From Deinococcus ruber (lineage in GTDB: Bacteria; Deinococcota; Deinococci; Deinococcales; Deinococcaceae), in contig NZ_BMQL01000042.1 in assembly GCF_014648095.1 (NCBI RefSeq), forward strand, positions 1 to 39,237: 39,237 bases of DNA, in the 5' to 3' direction. Numbering within the stretch: position 1 is the first letter of the stretch; each line of letters starts with the position of its first letter. The notes beneath the pieces were generated by a model. It was not told where the DNA came from, did not search any database, and saw nothing but the letters and a program-made list of their open reading frames with translations. Position numbers and translations under genes: made by a program. This document shows positions 20,794 through 30,889 of the stretch, piece by piece.

Positions 20794-20824
20794 AAAAAAA
20801 TCCCCGCCTTAGGACGAGGATTTT
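20794..20824 (-). terminator. Rho-independent terminator of tRNA-Asn
   Basis: On the minus strand an AATCCTCG/CGGGGATT stem with an 8-nt loop is followed by seven Ts, just after the tRNA 3' end. Confidence 0.8.
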
Positions 20825-20830
20825 ATCTTC

Positions 20831-20905
20831 TGGCTCGGGAGGTAGGGGTCGAACCTACGACCATTCGATTAACAGTCGAACGCTCTGCCACTGAGCTACT
20901 CCCGA
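20831..20905 (-). tRNA. tRNA-Asn (GTT anticodon)
   Basis: A 75-nt cloverleaf. The acceptor TCGGGAG/CTCCCGA is perfect, the D-arm is GCTC/GAGC, the anticodon stem TTCGA/TCGAA has loop CTGTTAA, the T-arm GTAGG/CCTAC is perfect, the discriminator is G and CCA is encoded. It is fully regular, in contrast with tRNA-Trp at the other end of the window. Confidence 0.97.
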
Positions 20906-20931
20906 ACAGCGCTGCCTACGCAGCGAAAAAG

Positions 20932-20960
20932 AGTGTAGCAGGGGTGTGAAAGGAGCGCAA
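20932..20960 (-). promoter_or_regulatory. tRNA-Asn promoter
   Basis: On the minus strand, TTGCGC (20960-20955), 17 nt and TACACT (20937-20932). The leader forms a GCTGC/GCAGC hairpin before the mature 5' end, parallel to the tRNA-Trp leader. Confidence 0.6.
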
Positions 20961-21108
20961 GTCCCCAGCTGCTGTGCTGCTTCCTGTCGGCGGCCCCGTA
21001 CAGGCTGCTGACCATCCCCGGACGGGCAGGGAAGCGGCGGGTGCGGCGGCGTGCTGTGTGGCAAACAGCATCTCTCACGCCTGCCCCTGCCCGTGTTCCG
21101 CTTCCAGC

Positions 21109-22083
21109 TCAGCGCCCGGCGTCTTCCCGGTACGCTCCCAGGGCCCGGAAACGGCGGCTGCGCTGTGCCAGCAGTTCTGAACTGTCCAGCCCGCTCAGTT
21201 CGTCCAGATGGCGCGAGACTGCCTCGCCCAGTGCGGCAGCGGCGACCTCGACATTCAGGTGTGCGCCGCCGCTCGGCTCGGGAATCACTTCTTCCACGAT
21301 GCCCAGTGCCAGCAGGTCGGGGGCAGTCAGGCGCAGCGCTTCGGCGGCTTCCGGAGCTTTGGCGCTGTCTTTCCAGATGATGCTGGCGGCTCCTTCGGGC
21401 GAAATCACGCTGTACCACGCGTTCTCCTGAATCAGGACACGGTTGCCCACGCCCACGGCCAGAGCGCCGCCGCTGCCGCCCTCACCGATTACGGCGCAGA
21501 CAGCGGGAACGCGCAGGCGCACCATGCGCTGAATGCTCTCGGCGATAGCCCAGCCCTGACCGCGCTCCTCGGCGGCAATGCCGGGATATGCGCCCTGGGT
21601 GTCGATCAGCGAGACGATGGGCAGCCCGCATTTATCGGCCAGATCCATCAGACGCACGGCCTTGCGGTAGCCTTCCGGATTACTGCTGCCGAATCGCCGC
21701 TTGATCTTGTCTTTGGTATCGCGGCCCTTCTGCTGAAGCAGCAGCATCACAGGTCGCCCCTGCCAGTGCGCCGGGCCGCCGATCATGGCCGGATCGTCGC
21801 CGTAGCGGCGGTCGCCGTGCAGCTCTATAAAGTTGCTGGTCAGACGGTCTACGTAGTCCAGCGCCGTCGGGCGACCGGGTGCGCGGGCCAGTTGAACCCG
21901 CTCCCAGCGGCTGATGCGGTCGCCAAGCTGACTCTGAAGCCGCTGGATGCGCTCCTGGAGTGGCGCGGTGACAGCGCTCAGATCGGCCCCGGTACGCTTG
22001 GCCGTCTCCTGAAGATCGTTCAGGTGCAGTTCGAGTTGGGCCAGCTCTGTGGCGTCGGTCTTGGGGTCTGGAACGGCGCTCAC
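21109..22083 (-). CDS. accA: Acetyl-CoA carboxylase carboxyltransferase subunit alpha
   Basis: 324 residues. The N-terminal helical region (about 10-60, [18 protein letters not shown]) is followed by the crotonase-like carboxyltransferase domain with [69 protein letters not shown] and [15 protein letters not shown]. Together with AccD it transfers carboxyl from carboxybiotin-BCCP to acetyl-CoA, the first step of fatty-acid synthesis. The ATG overlaps the accD stop by 4 nt, which helps keep the alpha and beta subunits in equal amounts. The length is normal. Confidence 0.97.
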   Translation of the reverse strand: MSAVPDPKTDATELAQLELHLNDLQETAKRTGADLSAVTAPLQERIQRLQSQLGDRISRWERVQLARAPGRPTALDYVDRLTSNFIELHGDRRYGDDPAMIGGPAHWQGRPVMLLLQQKGRDTKDKIKRRFGSSNPEGYRKAVRLMDLADKCGLPIVSLIDTQGAYPGIAAEERGQGWAIAESIQRMVRLRVPAVCAVIGEGGSGGALAVGVGNRVLIQENAWYSVISPEGAASIIWKDSAKAPEAAEALRLTAPDLLALGIVEEVIPEPSGGAHLNVEVAAAALGEAVSRHLDELSGLDSSELLAQRSRRFRALGAYREDAGR

Positions 22084-22970
22084 CGGACGACCTCGCTGCC
22101 AGCGGCCTGAACCGCAGGCTGTGTCCCGGCCTGACGCAGCAGCACGCTTAACAGGCTGTGCAGCACGGCCCGTTGCTCGCGGCGATCCGTCACCATATCG
22201 ACCATGCCGTGCTCCAGCAGGAATTCGGCCCGCTGGAAGCCTTCCGGCAGATTCTGGCGAATGGTCTGCTGAATCACCCGTGGCCCCGCGAAACCGATGA
22301 GTGCGCCGGGTTCGGCCACGATCACATCGGCGATGGTGGCAAAACTGGCCGTCACGCCGCCGGTGGTCGGGTCGGTCAGGATGCTGATATACGGCAGTCC
22401 CCTGGCACTCAGGGCTTCGAGCGCCACCGTGGTTTTTGCCATCTGCATCAGCGACAGCGCACTTTCCTGCATTCTGGCTCCGCCGGATGCCGCCACCAGC
22501 AGCAGCGGCAAACCCAGCTCGGCAGCGGCCTCGGCAGCACGCGAGATCTCCTCGCCCACCACGCTGCCCATGCTGCCGCCCGAGAATTCGAAGTCCATGA
22601 CCGCTGCCATCACCGGAATATCCAGCAGGCGACCTGTTCCGGTCAGGATAGCGTCGGGCTGGCCGGTCTTGCGCTGCGCCCGCAGCAACCTCTCGGGGTA
22701 GGTTTCGGTATCGACGAAGTTCAGGACATCGACCGGGTGAATGTCGCCGCTGCGCCGCACGAAGCTGCCCTCGTCAAGCAGCACCTCGATGCGCCGCGCC
22801 GCGCCCAGCCGGTGATGAAAGCTGCATTTGGGGCAGACGTACCGCTCCTGCTCCAGATCTTTGTTATAGATGTTTTCCTTGCAGGACGGGCACTTGCTCC
22901 ACAGTTCCGGGAGATCAGTGGTCTCTGTGGTCTGGGGGCGGCGTCTGCGGAAAAATTTATCAAGCGCCAA
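22080..22970 (-). CDS. accD: Acetyl-CoA carboxylase carboxyltransferase subunit beta
   Basis: 296 residues. The N-terminal zinc ribbon has C27-x2-C30 and C46-x2-C49 (CPSC, CPKC), followed by the carboxyltransferase domain with [38 protein letters not shown] and [17 protein letters not shown]. The start is TTG, supported by a strong AAAGGAG ribosome-binding site 7 nt upstream, and the next codons ALDKFFRRR match the family N-terminus. A TAGAAT -10 box (22998-22993, minus strand) lies just before that ribosome-binding site, giving a short leader. It is the first gene of the accD-accA pair. Confidence 0.97.
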   Translation of the reverse strand: MALDKFFRRRRPQTTETTDLPELWSKCPSCKENIYNKDLEQERYVCPKCSFHHRLGAARRIEVLLDEGSFVRRSGDIHPVDVLNFVDTETYPERLLRAQRKTGQPDAILTGTGRLLDIPVMAAVMDFEFSGGSMGSVVGEEISRAAEAAAELGLPLLLVAASGGARMQESALSLMQMAKTTVALEALSARGLPYISILTDPTTGGVTASFATIADVIVAEPGALIGFAGPRVIQQTIRQNLPEGFQRAEFLLEHGMVDMVTDRREQRAVLHSLLSVLLRQAGTQPAVQAAGSEVVR

Positions 22971-22992
22971 GAGAAGACTCCTTTATGGAGGT

Positions 22993-22998
22993 ATTCTA
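22993..22998 (-). promoter_or_regulatory. -10 element of accDA
   Basis: TAGAAT on the minus strand lies 22 nt upstream of the TTG start codon, with the Shine-Dalgarno sequence between them. Confidence 0.45.
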
Positions 22999-23052
22999 GC
23001 GGCGCACGGAGCCAGATGGGTGGGCGCGGTACAAGCTCGCGGCAGGTCAGCG

Positions 23053-23526
23053 TTACTCGCCCAGCTTGCGCTTCAGATAATTGTCCATCTGCCCCAGGTC
23101 GGCGGCGAGTTCGTTCCGCAGGGTCGTCATGCGGGCGGCCTGCCCGGTGGTTTCGCTCGCCTGTGCGCTGATCTGGGTCTGCAACTCGTTCAGGCGGCGT
23201 TCCAGATACGTCTGGAGTTCGGCAAATCGGCTGCCCTCGGCCTTATCCAGATTGACGCGCAGGCTTTCCATGTCGCGCAGCAGCTTGGCACTGTCGGCCT
23301 GATTTCGCAGCCGCGACACGCTGTTGATCAGGGTATACAGCAGCGCCGTGACCAGCCAGCCGATCAGCAGATACGTGCCGACCGGGACGCCCTGGAAGGT
23401 GCCCAGCCCCGGCAGGGTCAGGGTATGCGGGGCAGTCAGGGTGTTGCGGTTGTCGCCCGGCACCAGAAAGATGATCGTCAGAATTGCCAGCAGCGCCAGG
23501 AGCAGCGTGTTCAGATTGAATTTCAT
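23053..23526 (-). CDS. Membrane-anchored coiled-coil protein (LapA-like topology)
   Basis: 157 residues. Helix 1 (about 5-24, LNTLLLALLAILTIIFLVPG), a short outside loop, helix 2 (about 48-68, VGTYLLIGWLVTALLYTLI) and a cytoplasmic coiled coil (about 70-155, Leu/Gln/Arg heptads). The two-helix-plus-coil layout resembles LapA/DUF1049 proteins. A GGAGG ribosome-binding site lies 7 nt before the ATG. It lies upstream of accD on the same strand, but accD has its own -10, so co-transcription is uncertain. The function is unknown. Confidence 0.75.
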   Translation of the reverse strand: MKFNLNTLLLALLAILTIIFLVPGDNRNTLTAPHTLTLPGLGTFQGVPVGTYLLIGWLVTALLYTLINSVSRLRNQADSAKLLRDMESLRVNLDKAEGSRFAELQTYLERRLNELQTQISAQASETTGQAARMTTLRNELAADLGQMDNYLKRKLGE

Positions 23527-23629
23527 GAAGGAGCCTCCACGAGTAGGGTAACAAGTCGCCGCCTTCCCGACCTGACGCCAACGCTTAGAGTTTGTTGAGA
23601 GCGCGTGAACGCGTCGGCGCTGCTAGGTC

Positions 23630-24973
23630 TTACCCGACCCGTCCCAGAATCAGCGGCGGCACCTGCGGAGCGCTGTCCGAGATGTCCACGCCTGCTTGCA
23701 GCAGTTCCAGCGCCCGCGTCAGCCCACGTCCGGCGCGGTGGTAGACGCGCAGCAGCGGCTGACCGACCTGCACCGCCTCGCCCGGCTTGACCAGCAGTTC
23801 CACCCCGACGCCGTGATCGATGCGCTCGCCCTTGCGCTCACGTCCTCCGCCCAGCACCAGCACGGCACGCCCCACACCCAGCGCGTCCAGGCTGTTCAGA
23901 AATCCGGCGCGGGGGGCCGTTACCTCGGCCCGGTCAGGGGCCACGTCCAGCCGCTCCGGGGAATCGACGTACTGCGGGTCGCCCCCCTGCGCCGCCACAA
24001 AAGCCCGGAACTTGCCCAGCGCCGACCCGTCCTGCAGGGTGGCCCGCGCCCGCGCTTCGGCGTCGTGTGGTTGCCCGGCGGCGCTCAGGGCTTCCACCGC
24101 CAGCGCGATACACAGCTCTTTCAGATCGTCGGGGCCGCGCCCGTGCAGGGTTTCCAGCGCTTCCTGCACCTCCAGACTGTTGCCTGCCATATGGCCCAGC
24201 GGCGCGTCCATGTCGGTCAGGACAGCCCGCACACCCCTTCCGGCATGTTGCCCGATGTCTACCATCGCCCGCGCCAGCGCCTCGCCGTCGGCCACCGTTT
24301 TCATGAAGGCTCCCGCGCCCACCTTCACGTCGAGCACGATGGCCTGCGCCCCCGACGCGATCTTCTTCGACATGATGCTGCTGGCGATCAGAGGCAGACA
24401 GTCGACGGTGGCGGTCACGTCGCGCAGGGCGTACAGCAGCCCATCGGCGGGGGCGAGGTTCTTGCTCTGACCCACCAGTGCGAGGCCCACTTCCCGCGCC
24501 TGCTTCAGAAAGGCGTCGTCGGACAGCTCGGGGTTCCAGCCGGGAATGCTCTCCAGCTTGTCGATGGTGCCGCCGGTATGTGCCAGCCCGCGCCCGCTCA
24601 TCTTGGCGACGGTCAGGCCCAGCGCGGCCAGCATCGGCGTCAGTACCAGTGAGGTCTTGTCGCCCACGCCCCCGGTGCTGTGCTTGTCCACGGTATGCGT
24701 CAGGCTGCTCAGGTCGAGCAGGTCGCCGCTGCGGGCCATGCTCAGCGTCAGGTCACCGGTTTCCTGCGGTGTCAGGCCACGGAAATACACCGCCATCAGC
24801 CACGCCGCCACCTGATAATCGGGCACCTCGCCGCGTGTGTACCCCTGAATAAGCGCGTCGAGTTCGGCGGGGGAGTGGGTGCCCCCGTCGCGCTTGCGCT
24901 GGATCAGGTCGGGCACGTGCAGGGAAGCGCCTGTGGCGGGGCTAGATGAAGCTGAGTCTGGAAGACTGGACAT
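23630..24973 (-). CDS. deoA: Thymidine/pyrimidine-nucleoside phosphorylase
   Basis: 447 residues. Glycosyltransferase-3 N-terminal helical domain (about 20-90), the catalytic alpha/beta domain with [12 protein letters not shown] (97-108, phosphate and substrate site), [22 protein letters not shown] and [14 protein letters not shown], and the C-terminal PYNP domain (about 360-435). It cleaves thymidine or other pyrimidine nucleosides with phosphate to the free base and (deoxy)ribose-1-phosphate. A Ser-rich 15-residue N-terminal extension precedes the family start. TAGACT ends 9 nt before the ATG (24988-24983, minus strand), so it is probably leaderless. Whether it is deoA or pdp type cannot be decided from sequence alone. 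Confidence 0.94.
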   Translation of the reverse strand: MSSLPDSASSSPATGASLHVPDLIQRKRDGGTHSPAELDALIQGYTRGEVPDYQVAAWLMAVYFRGLTPQETGDLTLSMARSGDLLDLSSLTHTVDKHSTGGVGDKTSLVLTPMLAALGLTVAKMSGRGLAHTGGTIDKLESIPGWNPELSDDAFLKQAREVGLALVGQSKNLAPADGLLYALRDVTATVDCLPLIASSIMSKKIASGAQAIVLDVKVGAGAFMKTVADGEALARAMVDIGQHAGRGVRAVLTDMDAPLGHMAGNSLEVQEALETLHGRGPDDLKELCIALAVEALSAAGQPHDAEARARATLQDGSALGKFRAFVAAQGGDPQYVDSPERLDVAPDRAEVTAPRAGFLNSLDALGVGRAVLVLGGGRERKGERIDHGVGVELLVKPGEAVQVGQPLLRVYHRAGRGLTRALELLQAGVDISDSAPQVPPLILGRVG

Positions 24974-25376
24974 GAGGCCACGAGTCTAGACGTTTGGCGC
25001 TCGGAGCCGCTACCGCTTCCATGACCGCCATGTGAAGGTCGGTCTTATGCTTCTCTTGTCTAGATGAAGCACGCGGAGCTTATCCTTGTCTTACTCAGCG
25101 TCGTGATAGACCTCGCAGCTCTCGTCCGGAAGGTTCGGCTGGAGAACAGCGGCCTATTCACTGTCTGAGACGGGTTGCCGGACGCTCCGGCAGCGCAGCG
25201 GTACCTGTAGAGGGCCATCCAGATGGCGAGGCAGGTGATTGATGACGAGCGCCCTTCTTCTCAGCCGTCACGCATTCCAGTCATACGTTTAAACGTTCGC
25301 CGACCATGCAGGTCGGGCGACAGGCTGAAGACCTACAAGTCTGGACGGATTTCCGAAGTCCAGCGTCAAGGAGGCT
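24974..25376. other. 403-nt intergenic region with hairpins and a possible tiny ORF
   Basis: It contains the thymidine phosphorylase -10, a 34-codon open frame (25064-25168), a CGTTTAAACG palindrome (25286-25295), a GACC/GGTC hairpin (25298-25319) and a CTGGAC/GTCCAG hairpin (25339-25361) leading to the strong ribosome-binding site of the 25377 gene. No tRNA, repeat family or longer gene is seen. Confidence 0.5.
25064..25168 (+). CDS. Possible single-helix membrane peptide (34 aa)
   Basis: An ATG frame of 34 codons: MKHAELILVLLSVVIDLAAL is followed by RKVR and a short polar tail, which looks like one membrane helix with a positive inside flank. A TATGCT -10-like box (25046-25051) lies 12 nt upstream. 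No ribosome-binding site is evident. It could be a small membrane protein or a chance frame. Confidence 0.25.
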   Translation: MKHAELILVLLSVVIDLAALVRKVRLENSGLFTV

Positions 25377-25604
25377 ATGTCTCAGATTATGGTGTATGAC
25401 ATCGAGTGTGCCTGGGTTCCCGGTACCACCGACCGTGTCCGTTTTCGACTCACGCGCAACCACAAGGCGAAAGTCCAGATCAGGGAACTGGCGGTTTCCA
25501 AACTGATCGCCATGTTTGGACGGAGCCTGCTGGAAGACCTGTACCTGCGGGGCCGTGCCCAGCTTCGCCTGAGCGATCATCAGCTTTCCGAACTCGCGTT
25601 CTGA
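25377..25604 (+). CDS. Small hypothetical protein (75 aa)
   Basis: An AAGGAGG ribosome-binding site, the strongest in the window, precedes the ATG. The protein starts MSQIMVYDIECAWVPG and is basic in the middle (RFRLTRNHKAKVQIRELAV), ending LSDHQLSELAF; it is soluble with one Cys. No family is recognised. The structured leader with two hairpins suggests post-transcriptional control. Downstream to 25810 there is no further gene, and a terminator-like hairpin lies at 25771-25810. Confidence 0.6.
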   Translation: MSQIMVYDIECAWVPGTTDRVRFRLTRNHKAKVQIRELAVSKLIAMFGRSLLEDLYLRGRAQLRLSDHQLSELAF

Positions 25605-25770
25605 ACACGACGAGCCGGAAAGCCGGGCAGAGCAAAGACTGGAAGACGCCGCTTTAGGCCGGGCCGCCCTCTTGCTGGCCCTGCCATGACCAAAAGACCG
25701 GTGTGTGACGCCGCTGAAGACGAACCTTCAACCCTGACCGAATCTGACCCTCGACCGCTGTTTTCTCGGT

Positions 25771-25810
25771 GCGGCCCCCTGACCACCCTCAGGAGGGCCG
25801 CATCCGTTTT
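25771..25810 (+). terminator. Likely terminator hairpin
   Basis: GCGGCCCCCTGA pairs with TCAGGAGGGCCGC (one bulge), with a short loop, and ends in a TTTT stretch. It separates the small gene at 25377 from the M20 peptidase. Confidence 0.55.
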
Positions 25811-25827
25811 GGGCTACCCTGCTTGGC

Positions 25828-26931
25828 ATGAATCGCCCCGACCTTCAGCAGATGATTCAGGACGTGCAGACCCTTATCGAGATCGAGTCTCCGTCAAGCG
25901 ATCTGGCAGCGGTCAGCCGGGTACAGGACGTGGTGGAGGGCTGGATGCGCGAGCTGGGCGCTCGGGTCACGCGGCTTGCGGGCGGAGTGCGGCGGTTTAC
26001 GCTGGGCGAACAGGCGCGGCCCACCCTGATTCTGATGCATGCCGATACCGTGTGGCCGCACGGCACGCTCGCCCAGATGCCGGTTCGTATCGAAGGAGAG
26101 CGGCTGTATGGCCCCGGCAGCTACGACATGAAGGGCGGTATCGTCTCGGCGCTGCATGCGCTGCGGGCGCTGAAAGAGGAGGGCTGGCCGCTGGGCGGCG
26201 TCGAGGTGCTGCTGACCGCCGACGAGGAAATAGGCTCGCTGCACAGCCGGGACGCCATCGAGGCGTCGGCGCGGCAGGCCCGCTGCGTGCTGGTGGTCGA
26301 ACCCCCGGTGGCTGACACGCACGCGCTCAAGACCGGGCGCAAGGGCGTGGGCATGTACCGCGTGACGGTGCAGGGCGTGGCGGCCCACGCAGGCAACAAA
26401 CCCGAGGAAGGCGCGAGCGCCCTGACCGAAGCGGCGCGGCTGATTCTGGAAGCGCAGGCGCTGGCCTGCCCGGAAATGGGCACGACCGTGAGCGTGGGCC
26501 GCTTCGAGGGCGGAGGAGCCGTCAACGTGATTCCCGCGCACGCCGAATTCGACGCCGATCTGAGGGTTTCGACGCTGGAAGAGGCCGAGCGGCTGGCTCA
26601 GGGCTTCGGAGCGCTTCAGGCCCTCGATCCGCGTGCCCGCGTCGTGCTCAGCCACGGTATGAACCGTCCGCCGTTTGAACGCACGGCAGGCACGGCGGCG
26701 CTGTATGTGCAGGCGCAGAGGCACGCCCACGCGTTGGGCTTCGAGGTGTCTGAAGCCTTCGTGGGCGGCGGCTCGGACGGCAATTTCACCGCGCCGCTCA
26801 GCCCCACGCTCGACGGTCTGGGCGCACCCGGCGACGGCGCACATGCAGCCCACGAGCACATCCGCCTCGACCGCTGGCCCGATCACGTCGCGCTGCTCAC
26901 CGCCCTGATCCGGGATCCCGGCGTGAACTGA
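25828..26931 (+). CDS. M20-family metallopeptidase (glutamate carboxypeptidase-like)
   Basis: 367 residues. Zinc ligands and catalytic residues are visible: H71 and D73 in LMHADTVWP, the bridging D100 in GPGSYDMKGG, the E133-E134 pair in TADEEIGS, the later Asp/Glu ligand region (VVEPPV, about 155), and a final His in GAHAAHEH (about 345). A dimerisation domain occupies about 170-280. The pattern fits carboxypeptidase G2-like or ArgE/DapE relatives, and the substrate cannot be assigned. A TACCCT -10 box ends 7 nt before the ATG, so it is probably leaderless. No signal peptide, so it is cytoplasmic. Confidence 0.92.
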   Translation: MNRPDLQQMIQDVQTLIEIESPSSDLAAVSRVQDVVEGWMRELGARVTRLAGGVRRFTLGEQARPTLILMHADTVWPHGTLAQMPVRIEGERLYGPGSYDMKGGIVSALHALRALKEEGWPLGGVEVLLTADEEIGSLHSRDAIEASARQARCVLVVEPPVADTHALKTGRKGVGMYRVTVQGVAAHAGNKPEEGASALTEAARLILEAQALACPEMGTTVSVGRFEGGGAVNVIPAHAEFDADLRVSTLEEAERLAQGFGALQALDPRARVVLSHGMNRPPFERTAGTAALYVQAQRHAHALGFEVSEAFVGGGSDGNFTAPLSPTLDGLGAPGDGAHAAHEHIRLDRWPDHVALLTALIRDPGVN

Positions 26932-26951
26932 AGCGGGCGTAAACTGGGCGT

Positions 26952-27242
26952 ATGTTTTTTCGCAGACCTGCCAAGAATCCAAACGTCAAGGACGAGAACA
27001 ACGGCGTGTACCGCGTGCGCGTGAAAACCAGCCGCCACGGCGACGTGGTGGAGCTGCGCTTTACCCGTGCCGCCCATATCGGCATCGACGACGACGGGAA
27101 CTACGTGTACCGCAAGCCGATCCTCAGCAGCCAGAATCTCGACAAAGGTGAGGTGATGGTGCAGTTCGACAAGCGCTACAACGTGCTCAAGACCGAAGCC
27201 GAGGGCGCGACCTTCATTCCGGTGGCCGAGTGGGAGGAGTGA
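26952..27242 (+). CDS. Conserved hypothetical protein (96 aa)
   Basis: A small mostly beta protein, basic N-terminus MFFRRPAKNPNVKDENNG, then alternating strands (YRVRVKTSRHGDVVELRFTRAAHIGIDDDGNYVYRKPIL, VMVQFDKRYNVLKTEAEGATFIPVAEWEE). No Cys, no signal. TAAACT ends 6 nt before the ATG: a leaderless start. It lies between the M20 peptidase, 20 nt upstream, and a small palindromic repeat 5 nt after its stop. No function assigned. Confidence 0.75.
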   Translation: MFFRRPAKNPNVKDENNGVYRVRVKTSRHGDVVELRFTRAAHIGIDDDGNYVYRKPILSSQNLDKGEVMVQFDKRYNVLKTEAEGATFIPVAEWEE

Positions 27243-27246
27243 AGAA

Positions 27247-27350
27247 GCGTGTGGCGTGTGGCTCGTAGCGTGTAGCAACGGCCCAGACATCTTGCCCGCA
27301 CGCTACCCACCTGGGCTGTTCCCACAGGCGACAAGCTACGAGCCACAAGC
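27247..27350. repeat. Small palindromic dispersed repeat, copy 1
   Basis: An imperfect inverted repeat of about 104 nt. The outer arms include a perfect 12-bp match, GTGGCTCGTAGC (27258-27269) and its complement at 27335-27346, and the inner arms contain an AACGGCCCAG / TGGGCTGTT-like pairing. Copy 2 at 30135-30227 shares GCTCGTAGC and GTGGGAAC-GC. This resembles the small noncoding repeats described in Deinococcus, or a MITE-like element. It begins 5 nt after a stop codon. Confidence 0.65.
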
Positions 27351-27372
27351 CCTCTTCTGCAACCCCCCTCAC

Positions 27373-27407
27373 TTGAATTCCCGATAAACCGGACTAAGAT
27401 AGTCTGG
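27373..27407 (+). promoter_or_regulatory. feoABC promoter with overlapping palindromic operator
   Basis: TTGAAT (27373-27378), 16 nt, TAAGAT (27395-27400). The -10 lies inside the inverted repeat CCGGACT-AAGAT-AGTCTGG (27389-27407, one mismatch), a likely metal-repressor operator of Fur, DtxR or Mur type. The ATG begins at 27411, so the mRNA has almost no leader. Confidence 0.5.
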
Positions 27408-27410
27408 ATT

Positions 27411-27637
27411 ATGACCGAGACGACCCTCGATACCTTGCAGCCCGGAGAGGCGGCCCACGTGGTCGGCCTGGAGCTGCATCACCCGCTGCGCCGCCGTCTG
27501 ATGGAACTGGGCTTTGTGCGCGGAGCCAGGGTGAGTGTGCTGCGGCGTGCGCCGATGGGCGACCCGGTGGAACTGCGAATCGGGGGCACCGAACTGGCGC
27601 TGCGCCGTGCTGATCTGAGCGCGGTACGGGTGCGGTC

Positions 27638-27641
<4 letters not shown>
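27411..27641 (+). CDS. feoA: Ferrous iron transport protein A
   Basis: 76 residues with the FeoA SH3-like fold: [62 protein letters not shown]. FeoA is a small cytoplasmic partner of FeoB. The start lies 10 nt after the -10 and has no ribosome-binding site, consistent with leaderless initiation. The stop overlaps the feoB ATG by 4 nt, so the two are coupled. The operon is feoA-feoB-feoC, probably repressed by iron through the operator in its promoter. Confidence 0.95.
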
Positions 27642-29862
<2,221 letters not shown>

Positions 29863-29866
<4 letters not shown>

Positions 29867-30144
29867 GCCGCCTGGGAACCATTCTCAGCGCCCTGCACGG
29901 ACAGCCGCGCACCCTGAGCGAACTGAGCAGCGATCTGGGCAGCAGTCCGGCTGCCGTGGAAGGCATGCTCCAGACGCTGTTTGCCAGCGGCTACGTGCAG
30001 GACGCGTCTCCCACCGCCGACGGCTGTGCGTGCAACGGGTGCAGCCTGAAAAGTATGTGCCGCAACGCCGCCGGAGACGTGCCCGCACTGAATCTGCTGC
30101 GGCTGACCCAGAAGGGCGAGAAGGTGGTGGAGAGAAGCTCGTAG
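29863..30144 (+). CDS. feoC: FeoC-like winged-helix protein
   Basis: 93 residues from an ATG that overlaps the feoB stop (ATGA). Winged helix (about 1-48, [36 protein letters not shown]), then a Cys cluster C55-x-C57-x2-C60-x5-C66 ([12 protein letters not shown]), the FeoC arrangement proposed to bind an Fe-S cluster, and a C-terminal helix ending VVERSS. FeoC regulates or stabilises FeoB in other bacteria. The last codons and the TAG stop fall inside the palindromic repeat at 30135-30227, so the C-terminus was reset by repeat insertion or the repeat begins inside the gene. Confidence 0.88.
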
Positions 30145-30227
30145 CGCGTGGGAACGGCTCAGAGAATCTGCTGAACTTCAAGACGCTGGGGCCGTTTCTA
30201 CAGGCCACGAGCCACACGCCACAAGCC
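30135..30227. repeat. Small palindromic dispersed repeat, copy 2
   Basis: An imperfect inverted repeat of about 93 nt. The left arm AAGCTCGTAGCGCGTGGGAA pairs with the right arm containing GGCCACGAGCC. It shares GCTCGTAGC and GTGGGAAC-GC with copy 1 at 27247-27350, and together they bracket feoABC. The left arm supplies the feoC stop codon at 30142-30144. Confidence 0.6.
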
Positions 30228-30229
30228 AT

Positions 30230-30787
30230 CTACCGAAACCGCCGCGTCGCCCTGCGGAATTTCTTTCCGCTCAGCCGCATGCCGTGATCGGGCCGCACGC
30301 CGTCTGCGATCAGGTGCAGCCACTGGCTCAGGTAATAGCCCGCCAGCGCCGGATACACGAATTTGGCTCCCAGGACGCTCAGGCTCAGGGGCGGCAGATG
30401 CGGAAGAGGCACCTTCAGCGCCGGGAACAGTTGGCCCGCGCCGTACAGCAGGCCCCACGCCAGCGCCACTATCAGGGCGACGTAGGCCAGCCGGGTCAGC
30501 GGCCCCAGCAGCCAGGTATGACTCAGGCCCCGGTGACTGAACATCAGCCCATACGGCACCCACAGAAATCCCAGCGGTCCCCAACGTCGTTTGGAATCCA
30601 CGTTGCCCGTCGCCAGATCGAGGTCGGGCGACAGCAAAAAAGTGCCGCTGGCAAAGGCTGCACTGAAACTCGTGGCCTGAAGGGGAGTGATGACGACGCG
30701 CTGCGTACCGCTGAGATACAGCGCGGCGACCGACAGACCTGCGAAGACGGCGATATTGATGAGGTTATGAACGCGACCGCTGGGCAC
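30230..30787 (-). CDS. DUF2227 (metal-binding) membrane protein
   Basis: 185 residues from a GTG (MPSGRVHNLINIAVF), chosen because the family starts at this SGxxH motif and because a CATACT -10-like box ends 6 nt upstream; longer in-frame starts exist. Conserved polar residues sit in or near membrane helices: H7, SPDLDL (D55, D57), FSHRGLSHT (H85, H90) and HLIADG (H158, D162), consistent with a metal site of the membrane-bound hydrolase type. RRWGPLGFLWVPYG (about 67-80) is the family signature. Function unproven. The stop is 3 nt from repeat copy 2. Confidence 0.85.
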   Translation of the reverse strand: MPSGRVHNLINIAVFAGLSVAALYLSGTQRVVITPLQATSFSAAFASGTFLLSPDLDLATGNVDSKRRWGPLGFLWVPYGLMFSHRGLSHTWLLGPLTRLAYVALIVALAWGLLYGAGQLFPALKVPLPHLPPLSLSVLGAKFVYPALAGYYLSQWLHLIADGVRPDHGMRLSGKKFRRATRRFR

Positions 30788-30889
30788 GCGGGTAGTATGG
30801 CGCTTCCAGCCGCACTGGCACGCATGTCGTAGGGCACAGCCACACTTGCTCATACGCATGCGTGCCGAATAGGTCATTCTGAGGCCCAG

